DNA from: Liolophura sinensis
Taxonomy: Eukaryota; Mollusca; Polyplacophora; Chitonida; Chitonidae
Assembly (NCBI RefSeq): GCF_032854445.1
Contig: NC_088300.1
Location: 55,900,984 to 55,964,983 of the forward strand
Reading direction: 5' to 3'
DNA length: 64,000 bases
Position numbers and translations under genes: made by a program. Of this stretch, positions 36,007-46,620 are shown in pieces. Under the pieces are notes generated by a model. It saw only the letters and a program-made list of their open reading frames with translations, had not been told where the DNA came from and made no database searches. Within the stretch, counting starts at the first letter, position 1; each line of letters starts with the position of its first letter.

Positions 36007-36085
36007 CCACCATAATGCTGGCCGCCGTCGCATAAGTGAAATGTACGTCGTAAAACACCAATCAGATAAAAAAAATAATAAATAC
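36007..36085 (+). mobile_element. SINE-1 tail fragment, opposite orientation
   Basis: CCACCATAATGCTGGCCGCC, GTCGCATAAGTGAAATG, then GTCGTAAAACACCAATCAGA and an A-rich tail. It lacks the ATTCTTGAGTACG segment. It lies 40 bp from the reverse-oriented copy, making an inverted SINE pair. Confidence 0.85.
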
Positions 36086-36400
36086 AGCATTTAGCATCGA
36101 ATTTACACATGCTGACCACTTACATTCTTACCTCCAGTAGCGTGCTCACTAGAGTGCAGTGCTATCACGTTATTCCAAGGTGAAGTAAGAAGCTTGTTCG
36201 AAGTTTGTGCGTAGACATTTTTCGTTATTCGGTTAGTCATTAACGTTCCTCCTCGAGTGTAAGAAGTTTACACAAACATGGTGCTAGTGAGTTTTACGTT
36301 ATTCAACTTCTCAGTAACATGCTGGCTCGAACATGGCGCTGACACGCTTTTCATTATTTAGATTTTCAGTAATGTGCTGACTCAAATTGGATGAGGGCGT

Positions 36401-38774
36401 CCAATTGATTTTCTTTTGTACACTGCTTATAAGCTTACACCATGTACTAGAGCTATACATATGTCAGCAACAGGACTGAATTCAAAGATTGGATGAGTGC
36501 TTTACATGGCCTATAGGGCTTTTAAGGAAACCCTTTGCACCGTCAAGTCACGACACAAGAATACAAGGAAACCCTTGTTTAAAAACCCTTAACTGATTTT
36601 TAATATATAAATAATTGTACTGTAAAACAGCGAAGTCTTGAGTCCTGTACCTGTTTGGAATATACAAAAATAGTAAAATATTTATGCTATACTTCACCTT
36701 GGGTAACTGTGTGTTGATACTCACTATCATATCCATATATAATACGACGTCGTACAGTCCTAAACGTCCTCATTAAAGCTGCTTAATTACTTTGTTTTAT
36801 CTCTTCTGATAACAGATACCTTGTAAATAGTTTTTATTCTACATTAGTGATCAACATACCATAACGCAAAGCCTTCATCTTCATTGGCCTCTATGTTTTT
36901 TCTACAATTTGGTCAATAACAAAATTATTAAGGCGGCGCCAAGGGAGTGGAATAAGATTCCTTCGAAATTAGGAAGATCCTTTATCTACTTGGCTGTAAT
37001 CTAAATCTAATCAAAACTGAGGTAAAAGAATATTTGGTAAATACGAACGGGTTTTTCTCCAATTATCCATTTCCGCTATTTACAAGTAATCGGGCCACCA
37101 GCAAAGTAAAAATTACCCAAAAAAAAAGAAGAGAAAAACAGAACGGAGTTAATAAAAAAGCGAAAATTTCTCACAGCCTTGCAGTTTGAACGGTCTCGTG
37201 AGGCCTGTCTGCATCGCTTGATTCGATTTAATACGTAAAAGCGTTTTGGCATATAAAGCTGGTAATAGAAGAGCAGGAGCAATCACAAGAAAGAACGCAC
37301 GCGTAAACGTAGTTGAGATTCTTAACCTCAGTTACTTTATACATAGGGGGGCTGCCCAGTGTTTCACTGGATTAGAACTCACGGCAATATTTAGTAGGTT
37401 AGTGAACATCATTATCAACATTGTGATATTACAACAGAAAACTGTGGCTGCCGATACCCATGGTAATAAACCGAAAATCTCTAATGACAAGCAATCTTTT
37501 CATCCGGTGCCTTGCGATTTCATTCCGTTCGAGGGTAGGAGATAGGCGATACCGGAAGTCGTTTCTCTGCTCAGTTGCACCTATCTCGTCTACATTATGA
37601 TCGCACCTGTAGTAACCACACTCTTATGACATCCTATATCTTTGCTGGTACAGATCTGACGTTATTGCGTGTATATTGGCGTACATCATGTTCAGGTCAC
37701 ACTAAGTGTATTTATTTGATGCAATTATGTGTTAAGTGCACATTCCTTGTCTAAGTATTTTACATTCATGAAGTTTGTCAGCTTTCCTAGAGAGCAGGTG
37801 GTAAGTGAGAAGCTTTGAGTATTTGAATCAACTTAGTACAAGAGCAGCCCAAAGCGTCCCAGTCTCGCCATCTTCCATGCTGATTTGATGCGTCGATCTG
37901 GGTGGGAGGCCATAACACAGCAGCAGGAAAACTGCTGCCGTCTTTCTGCACAATCCCTGGAGATGTCATTAGCCGTTTTCATCAGTGTGCACCCTGCAGG
38001 GAAGGTTCTCTGCCGTTTCACCCACGTCTTAGCGTATTATTGGATCAAACGGTTTTTAATTTTGGCAAAGTATGGAAATAATATAGTGGGCGAATTGGTT
38101 TCTGTCCAGCACCGGTACTTGACAGAGGATATATCCGGTAACGGAGCGTAAATCCACCAGATTTGAGGTTAAGGAGGATCAGCAGTACCGCATTACTTCA
38201 TCAGTTACCTCAATGCAAACCACATGAGGCTCATTTTCCGTTCATCTGAACCATTAGGGAGCATTTAGTCCACAAAGTGCATCCATGCAATCCGCTCATA
38301 TACACCATGTCTACAATATAACACTTATGGACACTTGTACAGGGAGTATCCAGTCACGATCTCGTCGACTCTGCTTTGCAGTGCTACTGTAGGACAGATG
38401 ATGTGAAGAAAATTCCTGGCACCGATGTATAGAACAAGGTGTGAACAGTAAATTCCAGTCGGAGGGGTTCGCTGACTGATGCTTGAGTGATGGGCTGAAT
38501 TGAACACGTGACTTACTCTCATATGTGATAGTCTTACGTATGTAGCATGGAGCTACAGGAACCTAGTTCAGAGCCAAACAACTAAAACCAAGACACAAAG
38601 GTGATTTCTACAGAATGTCAAAAGCTTCAGTTTTGTGATTTTTAGCTTACACAAGTATAAAAACCTGTATTTATTCCTGTGACAATGCATGTACGATATA
38701 CGAATAAAATGACCAATAGGCCAATTGGATGGAAACTAAGTTGACTTACTTACTTGATTTATTGATTGTATATA
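36401..38774. other. Intergenic DNA, nothing recognised
   Basis: Only short random open frames. No exon with family resemblance and no RNA gene was identified. Confidence 0.4.
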
Positions 38775-38775
38775 A

Positions 38776-38801
38776 ACTACCGGGCAAAAGAAACGTATAA
38801 C
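38776..38801 (+). repeat. Tc1-like terminal inverted repeat, left
   Basis: Starts ACTACCGGGCAAAAGAAACG and is an exact reverse complement of 40303-40328. Preceded by TATA. Confidence 0.96.
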
Positions 38802-39040
38802 CTTGTTCAGCACCACAAGAAAGAGAAATAAAGACAGACAGTATCAACATAATAAGCATTATAATGCAATAAACCATTTTCCAAGTTCTGTTCAAAAATT
38901 CAAAGCCATATGGATATTACACTTGCTGTCAGTCCGAGTAAAGAAGGCATGGGGTAAATCTGAAAAATTACACAAATGCAAGTAAAGGGACTCCCTTAAA
39001 AAACTGTACCTAATGTCCTATCATGTCATAAGACAGATCG

Positions 39041-40052
39041 TTAGTAGCGTGTGTGAGCACCCATTGCATCAATTAAAGCTAAAATACGTCTCCTCATGGA
39101 AGTCGTCAGCCGCCGGATGACGTCATCAGGAATTCTGTCCCACACCTCAAATAAAGCCTGTTCGAGCTGTTGCCTGTTTTGTGGGGGAGGGACGCGTTGT
39201 CTCAGACGTCGATCAAGATGATCCCACAGATGCTCTAAGGGATTCATGTCTGGCGATCGTGCTGGCCAAGGCAGTACATTGACATCAACGGTGTCCAGAT
39301 AATTTAGTACAACTCTGGCGGTATGAGGTCGTGCAATGTCCTGCTGCAAAAGGATACCCCTTTGCTGTTGATGCACGAATGGCACCACAACAGGTTCCAA
39401 TATTTCATCTCGGTATCTTTGGCCAGTCAGATTTCCCTGGATGATGACCAATCTCGTTCTAACCTGTCCACAAATTCCGCCCCATACAAGCACCCCACCC
39501 AGCACCAAAAGGGTGGACATTCTGAATGCAGTTTTGTGCCAATCGCTCTCCCTTGCGTCGATACACACGAATTCGACCATCATTTCTGAAGAGGTTATAT
39601 CGGCTTTCATCAGTGAACAGCACCCTTTCCCAGTCTCGTCGCTGCCATCGACGTACAACTCTAGCCCAACGCAGCCTGTTTTGACGGTGTAGAGGAGTCA
39701 ATGCCATTCCACGGAAGGGGCGATAGGCTCAGATACCACTCACGCGGAGTCGTCGTAAGACAGTGCGTCTGCTGATGGGGTGTCCCGGTGCCGTTTCCGC
39801 CGTTGACATCGCCGTCACAAACCGGTTACGCAGGTGGATTGTGCGGATGTACCGGTCTTCGCCAGGCGTTGTAACACTTGGCCTGCCCGATCTTGGACGA
39901 TCTTGTGTCCTGCCTGTTAGGCGGTAACGACCCAACAGTCTGCTGATGGTGGCTTGACTGCAATTGAATGTTCTGGTAATGTGGTGTTGGCTGGCCCCCA
40001 TGTTGGCCATACCAGTGGCTCTATCACGTTCTGCTTGTGTGAGTCTCGGCAT
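39041..40052 (-). pseudogene. Tc1-like transposase, broken by one nonsense codon and one frameshift
   Basis: Starts at 40052 with MPRLTQAERDRATGMANMGA, a paired DNA-binding helix-turn-helix (ITRTFNCSQATISRLLGRY) and RSGRPSVTTP, then a second HTH ending RRLRVSGI. A TGA at 39729-39731 interrupts the expected SGIRAYRPFRG, consistent with CGA to TGA decay. The frame continues through VLFTDESRYNLF (first Asp, codon 39609-39611). It then shifts at 39491-39506 within HPFGAG/GVLVWGGICGQ, where a single-base gain (or equivalent) separates frames. The third piece has LLQQDIARPHTA (second Asp, 39338-39340) and SPDMNPLEHLWD (Glu, 39233-39235), with 34 residues between them, which is DD34E. QQDIARPH has Ile where QQDNARPH is usual. 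Full Tc1 length is about 340 residues, as here. Confidence 0.95.
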
Positions 40053-40302
40053 CTCTTAGCTGTTTTTTTATGGTATTGCACCCTTACCATGTGCTATATC
40101 GGTATTTATACGGCGGTCATTATCGAGAATTTTCAACAGGGCCCGAAACTCTGTTTTTCCGATTTTTCATGATGTCTTACACCAGTTTCAATGAATCTCG
40201 TTAAAAAGTGTACGTGTACACAGGGTGCTTATGTGCAAACGTATTCGCACAACGTTCAAACTTATTCAACTTATTTTTCCATAGAAAAAACTGCATTTAA
40301 AA

Positions 40303-40328
40303 GTTATACGTTTCTTTTGCCCGGTAGT
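40303..40328 (-). repeat. Tc1-like terminal inverted repeat, right
   Basis: Ends CGTTTCTTTTGCCCGGTAGT, mirror of 38776-38801. One further base outward mismatches, after which TA follows. Confidence 0.96.
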
Positions 40329-40329
40329 A

Positions 40330-43300
40330 TATGACTAAAGTAACGATGCTTGGACTGCTTGGATTATTGTTAGATGTTTGTATTATTCTGCGTCACGCAG
40401 TTGATTCGTAATATTTTTACATGTCCTGATTGTCGTTTTGTTGTTTAAGTTGGTGTTTTTAAACGACCTGGTACGGTAAGGCGGAGAATCGGCCCAAGAG
40501 AGGTACGACAAGAAAGTGCAAATTTCAAACTCATACAAGTTATATGGCCATAAAAGAAATGGTTATTTGGTAATAATCCGCCAAAGGTGCACTCTCGATC
40601 AAAACGCCAGTTTTTCGTTCAAACGAGGTATTGTGTTTTCAGTTTACAGTATGAAGATCAACGTTGACCAGAAAAATATCTTTACTGGAACTTGTGAATA
40701 TTTCTACGTGCTGTCAGAGTTTTGTTTTAGTTAACATTCGTCTTCATATGTTAAAACATAAACCTTATAATATGATCAGTTTTGTCATATGTTGGCAAGC
40801 CTAAAATCCGTATTTCTGCGATAATCTGTCAGGCAACCTCCATAGTACAGTTGCAGTTGAGAACAAGTTGTACATCGAGGAAGAGTTCAAGTCTTCGTGT
40901 TTCTTTTTTTTTCTTCTTTGGAAACATAATTTTGTGTGAGTAAAGATAAAGGCCATCTTGCATTAAATAAGTGTTATCCTGAAAGAGAATGGTTAAGCTA
41001 TGGTATTACTTAACATTCAGCAACTACAGCTAAATCATACGTGAATTGGGGTTTAGAGCATGTGTGGTTCTCTAGCTATCATTAACATTAACATGCTCTA
41101 CGTAACGAAATTTACATATTTGTTTAATTGACTGGTGCAAAGCTGCGACCTCAAGAATGTTTCAGAAAGTTACATTTGTAGTTCTGTGATAGTCACAATT
41201 CTACAGTGTGTAAAGCAAAAGAAAAGATATTTCAGTGTGACCGGAGCCTGGTACAATTCTTCGATTTTATGATCTATAAAATTGTATGATCTACAATCCG
41301 CAGGTTGCTGAGGACCGTCCCACGTACAGCCGGGGTGGAGCTTTACAAGTCACATGCTTATCATACAACATGAGAAGAAGTGTAAAACAGAACTGAAAAA
41401 GAAGTAACCTTACGAGTGTGTCAGCAGCTGTCAATCTTACCTATAGTGAGTTTCTCTCCTTGTGGTGCACAGTTTATCGCACTGGGGACGATTCCCCGCC
41501 TTGCCGTGCCAGGTCCTTTATGACATGTGGCTGAAGATGGTTTACTATCTGCGGTCTGGTTTATCGGTGACTTCTTGCTTATACAAATAGGCTGGTTGGT
41601 TGGTGTTCTGTTGTGTGTGTGTTCGTTTATATTGCCTTTTCTTGTTCTTTGATGCCTTATTGTTGGTGGCGGTTGACGGTCTATTATAGATGAGTTACTG
41701 ATATTTTATTTGGATTTGTTAAGAGTATTTTATCTTGGAAACTTTTGATGATATGTTGACAATCAGTTTTTTGGGTTGTTGGTTAATAATGTAAATGAGG
41801 GAAAATGTCTAGTCGGTTGATGGTCTCTATGCTTGGATGGTTGATGATCTGTAGTCTAATGTGATTGATGGCTACTGTACCTTGTTTATGATTAATGACT
41901 GGTTTTTGTGTGGATTAATTGGTGTATTGATTGGTTAACTATTAGGTTTATTAGACAATAAAAGCAATGATCGATTGGTGAGTGTATTAAAAGACTGTCA
42001 AATACTAACTAGAGCACAAATGGAAGAGATACTGAAATTATGAATGTTATGTGTGGGTTTGCTTTACAGACGATGGACCAGGTGACGCATTAACAACAGT
42101 AAAATATGCACGACCTGTTGATAGGTGATAAGGAATTTCCGGCTGATCGCAGAGAAACGGCTGGGTAGTTATCGTCCTACTGGATTAAGACTCCGTCGTG
42201 GGATTATCCAGACTACTGACCGCCGAGTGGCCGGAAAGGTGAGCTGGCCTGGTCATAAGGTGAGGAGGGAGTTAATTAGCCTTACCTGTTCACGTCAACT
42301 GGCCGAGACGGAGAGCGCGGCGTCCAAACATTCCGACACTCTTCATTCGGGCCCGTCGCGCGCGCAAATTCCCACACGTTCGAGAAGGTGGGATCGGAAA
42401 ATGGTAGAGGCGAGTCGAGCAAATAGCCCCTAGCATGTATACACAAAATTCTTGTCCTTCCTTTGAAATGTCATAGCTTTCTGGTAAGAGAAGGGATCAT
42501 GTCAGTAGGTGCTCTGAAAGGGTAGTAGGGCTGATGAACAGCCGGGTTCATCCCTGAGTGACCACTGATAGATCGCGGGGATGGCGAGGAGTGGAAGGAG
42601 GGTCAATCTGAGCTCAATCTTCATACCGCTTCCGTGGTCATTAAGGCGGCAGGCGCTCTAACCGTTGATTTTTAACGTACGGCTAACATGAGTAGGTAAG
42701 ATCAACAGGGGGTTTAGGGAGGAATTACCACGAGCTAGATATACCGACATTACAATGACCATTGACGAACTGAGGGTAGCTCGGGTCCATATCGGTGTCA
42801 TATTTCACCAATACCAATTTATGAATGCTGGCCAAAGAGTGTACGTTCCATTATTTTGTAGTTAAACAATGCATCCATTCATAAGTTAACTTGGAATGAA
42901 CGCGGCAACTATTTTAGGCAGATTCAGATGAGAAATACCAAACATTGCCCAATTATTATAGACCTCATCTATAGTTTCCAGTACATATATCATATTAGGT
43001 ATGCATTGTGTTATTGGCTTTAATCTCTCTTATTTAATGTGCTGTAGCTGACAAGCTGAAAGTTGTCGGTCATGTTTCCACTATTTAATCTGTTAAGATC
43101 TTTTAAACCGAAACCCAATAAAGTGGAATTAGTGGAATTTGGGTTGCTTCGGTTCACCCGGGAACAATGCAGACGTTGTGTAAGTCTGTGGGCTATTTAG
43201 ACGGCGACACCTCGTCACTATTATCACCTGTCACAAAAACACACCTTAACCAGGTGTAATCAGAGGGTGTCATCTAATTTATGTCTCCACGAACGCATAA

Positions 43301-43527
43301 ACTATACCGAGGGGTCAGAAAGATTCACAAGGTAAGAACTACAAAGTGGCCTTAAAGATCAGGAGTGGGATTCTTCTGGTGATAATAAACTGTAGTTTAC
43401 AGCTCTGATCAGTAACTGAATACACCATGCGGCCTGTATATGGACTTGCTAACACCGTGTGGAGGCGCACAGCACTGAGTTAACATAGCTTACTACAAAA
43501 AATGCCCTAAGCAAAGGAGGATGTCTG
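40330..43527. other. Intergenic DNA with a SINE-1 scrap
   Basis: 41297-41340 matches the reverse-strand middle of SINE-1 (CCGCAGGTTGCTGAGGACCG, CCCACGTACAGCCGG). 41580-41960 is G/T-rich with loosely recurring TTGATTGG and GGTTGATG words. No gene is supported. The 103-codon open frame near 42125 resembles nothing known to me. Confidence 0.45.
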
Positions 43528-43760
43528 GGGCCATCGTGGCCGTGGTGGTTAGCACACCAGCGAGGCGCAAGGACCCAGGAGCCTTTCGCCAATGCGGTCG
43601 CTGTGAGTTCAAGTCCATCTGATGCTGGCTTCGTCCGCCGTCGGCCACCTGCGTATTGTCGTGGTTTTCTGCCAACATACTGCTGACCGCCGTCGTATAA
43701 CTGAAATATTCTTGAGTACGGCGTAAAACACCAATCAAATAAATAAATAAATAAATAAAA
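43528..43760 (+). mobile_element. SINE-1, nearly full length
   Basis: GGGCCATCGTGGCCGTGGTG, GTTAGCACACCAGCGAGGCG, AATGCGGTCGCTGTGAGTTC (B box), CTGCTGACCGCCGTCGTATA, GAGTACGGCGTAAAACACCA and (AAAT)n. The central CCCGGGCTCTGCCCGG segment is deleted. Confidence 0.88.
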
Positions 43761-43770
43761 CCTGCCTGTC

Positions 43771-43866
43771 TTCATGGGTTTCCCCGGTCTCGTCCCACCA
43801 TAATACTTGTCGCCGTCGTATAATGGAGATATTCTTTAATAAGGCGCGAAACATCAGTCAAATAAA
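43771..43866 (+). mobile_element. SINE-1 3' fragment, older copy in tandem
   Basis: CATGGGTTTCCCCGGTCTCG, TCCCACCATAATACTTGTCG, TATTCTTTAATAAGGCGCGA, AACATCAGTCAAATAAA. More diverged than its neighbour, so probably an earlier insertion. Confidence 0.78.
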
Positions 43867-46406
43867 GGAATAGAAATAAATATTGAAAGTGAGCAGGAGG
43901 GGTGGTGGTGGCAAAATGTCATGAATCAGTAGGCGCACGGCTATCCATAATGATGTTGTCCTTATAATATACAGATAGTGAAGGTAGGACATCAGGATTT
44001 GCCAGCCCGAGAGAAGTGATATTCATCTTGTCGAGAGCTGACAATTCCTGAAGTCCCACCTCACAGCATACACCATATGCATTACTGCGCAGAAAAAACA
44101 TTACCTTTTCGAATTGTACTTTAAATCGCCGAACTTGTACGTCGACAAGGGAGTTATAACCACCGTCCGGTTGTTTACTTTACGAACAAGCAGACGCCAC
44201 ATAGCTCATAACTGTGTGGAATAAACGCACGTGATCGTTGGATATTAACACGAGATCGTTGGATATTGTCTCGTGATAATAATTTATGAGATTGACGTTG
44301 CATTCCTTGGCGCGCGTGATTGTTGTACATCATGTTTTGAGAAATATCATGTGACCGTCTCTCGACCAATGGAAACCGAGAATTACCCTATGAGGTATAA
44401 TAATGCTTTGAGCTCAAAAGTTCCCGCTGATTTTGTCAAAGAACATTTGGCGTAGAATAAATCCAAGAGTAATGACATGATGTTTTTGATTCAAACCTTT
44501 TTGAAACAGTACAAGGTATAATATAATAGTGGTACAATAATGTAGCCCTCAGGTTAAATGGCGAAAGTGTTATCCGGGACAGAAGAGAATCTGGGAGAGT
44601 TTTGTCTCAATTAGAACCGAAAACTTTGAGGTTTCCTTTAATACACAAAATGGAAAATGCATTACTTTGTCGATTTGGGAAAAGAAGACGACTTTACAAT
44701 AAAACGCAAGCATGGTGTTTTCTGGCTATAATGGAACAAAAGTAGGGTTTTGTTCAAAATAACAATGTGAGTGATGGTAATATGAGGATGATTTTTAGTG
44801 TTATGATGTGTCCGTCTTTGTTTTCAATAGTTAAAGGACAGAAATAGAGAATATCACCCATGATAGGTTCAGCACTATGTCCTCAAATGAATATAAAAAT
44901 AATTAATTTCTTTTTATAAGAACAGACGGAGATGGAAGGTTTCCTCGGTCGTAAATAAAGTTCTGTAGAGAAATCCGTATTGGACGTTTGTTTAACCTAA
45001 GTAACTTTATTCTGTAATGCCAAGAGAAGTCAATAAAAGACATCATTATTGACTTACGGCCAACATATTAACTGAATAGCACCTCTGTACCTATAGTTTT
45101 AGTTGTAATTTTGTTTGGAGTAGTTTCCATAAGGATGAAATAGGACTGACTTACACACTGGGCTAACCTAAATTAGAAATTGTTTTGAATATAGACTTTA
45201 ATATCATATGGAATTCTAAACTCTTATTGTCTCACGCTGGGTGTGGAATTTTGATATGTGACATATTTTTTTTTTATAATAACAACCCAATGGATAAGTT
45301 GTTCAGGTAGAATATTAACCACCGCCGTGCCACTGAGAGCAGTACTCCGCCACATATAAGGTAATATATTCGTGGCCTAGACAACAGTGTGTCCATTGTG
45401 CTCCGCGAAAACTGTGGACCAGTCAGACTGACCAATCATGGTGGACATCTGTCTTTGTCCTCACGCAGTGAAGACCACTGTCAGTTAATTGACTTATTAT
45501 TAAACCAGGAATCAGCTGATGACAATGATTGCTGTAAAAATCCAATAAAGACATTCTTTATCAGAGATCTCATCAGTGCGCCCTCGGGGCCATTGAAGGG
45601 CTAAGTTGTCAAAACAGCCATGTGGACACGTTATTTCGCCCGACTGACCATTCTGTTATGATAAACACGTTTAGAATGGCTATTTGGTGGTCACTCTCTA
45701 ACGATTGCTGTCTAATTTGACATGTTTGGGTCGACATGCAGTCATTCCGGACTTGTCAATGTCATCTCCGATCGTGAAAGAAAATAGCACGCGGATTGTC
45801 AGATCAACAACAGATAACAGCCAGTTTGTCAAACCAACTTTTTCTTCTTTTATCTTTAGTTCAATAGAAAATAAAAAAACAGGGTCCCAGCTTTTATCCC
45901 AGGTAAGTTCTAATTGCTGGTTTGACCAGCCGAATGTTTAACCCAAATTCCAGATAACACAGCTTTCTGCTGTTAACAGCGAGTCGCCTTGCAGAAACAT
46001 CCGCAAAATCAGCTCTACTGGTCCGATATGCTAACTTATCAACTTCGCGAATAAGCCGATCCTAGCAACACAACAAATATTTGACTAACCACATCAAAAA
46101 TAGCCAATGTTCATCGTATATCCCGTTATCTTTTGATGAATAAAATCGATTTCACAACTTAAGTCGTGTATAAGTATGGTTTCTGCTTCCTTTATGGCTG
46201 GTCTAACGTTTGTCTGCTCTTACAAAGGTTAGCAAAGCGGAGTTTGCTCTCCTTATATCACCGTTCACGGTGATTTTTTGTCCGCGGGCAGAATCTATGG
46301 CCTCAACAGTTTTAATTGTGCAGAAGAAATTAAAAATACCGTACGCCTCAAGGAACGATCTGTAACCTACCACACGACACTCGGAAGGGTGTAAGTCTAC
46401 AGATCA
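43867..46406. other. Intergenic DNA, nothing recognised
   Basis: AT-rich. A small local duplication (GATCGTTGGATATT at about 44233 and 44254) is the only feature noted. Confidence 0.4.
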
Positions 46407-46620
46407 CATAATCCAATACTGGAGCTAGCTCAACTTTTAATATAGGTTACATAATTCAATACTGGAACTAGCTCAACTTTTAATATAGGTTACATAATCC
46501 AATAATGGAACTAGCTCAACTTTTAATATAGGTTACATAATCCAAAACTGGAACTAGCTCAACTTTTAATATAGGTTACATAATCCAATACTGGAACTAG
46601 CTCAACTTTCAGTTTAGGTA
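46407..46620. repeat. 43-bp tandem repeat, 5 copies
   Basis: Unit starts CATAATCCAATACTGGAACT and continues AGCTCAACTTTTAATATAGGTTA. Copies differ by only one to three bases until the last, which ends TTCAGTTTAGGTA. Confidence 0.95.

Larger units (their letters stand above)
35280..36400. repeat. Dispersed unknown repeat (copy A), related to 60.7-61.8 kb
   Basis: Shares TCAATTTACCCCAGTTAGG, TTTTTATTCTAATTGC, TAAATGCTTAAGTGGTAGCA and CGTTATTCA...CATGGTGCTGAC-like blocks with 60740-61790. From ~35720 to 36380 the motif TTTTTCGTTATTC ... GTGCT(A/G)GC recurs every 60-110 bp. No coding capacity is seen; the family is not identified. Confidence 0.55.
38775..40329 (-). mobile_element. Tc1-like DNA transposon, inactive
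   Basis: About 1.55 kb, bounded by 26-bp matching terminal inverted repeats (38776-38801 and 40303-40328) and flanked by TA, the target-site duplication expected for the Tc1/mariner superfamily. The transposase reads on the minus strand between ~240-250 bp of noncoding DNA at each end. The TIRs are intact while the gene is broken, so the element cannot make its own enzyme but may still be mobilisable in trans (inference). Confidence 0.95.

Noticed and set aside
42125-42433. Arg-rich 102-codon open frame
   Set aside because: No family resemblance. The local GC-rich stretch explains the lack of stops.
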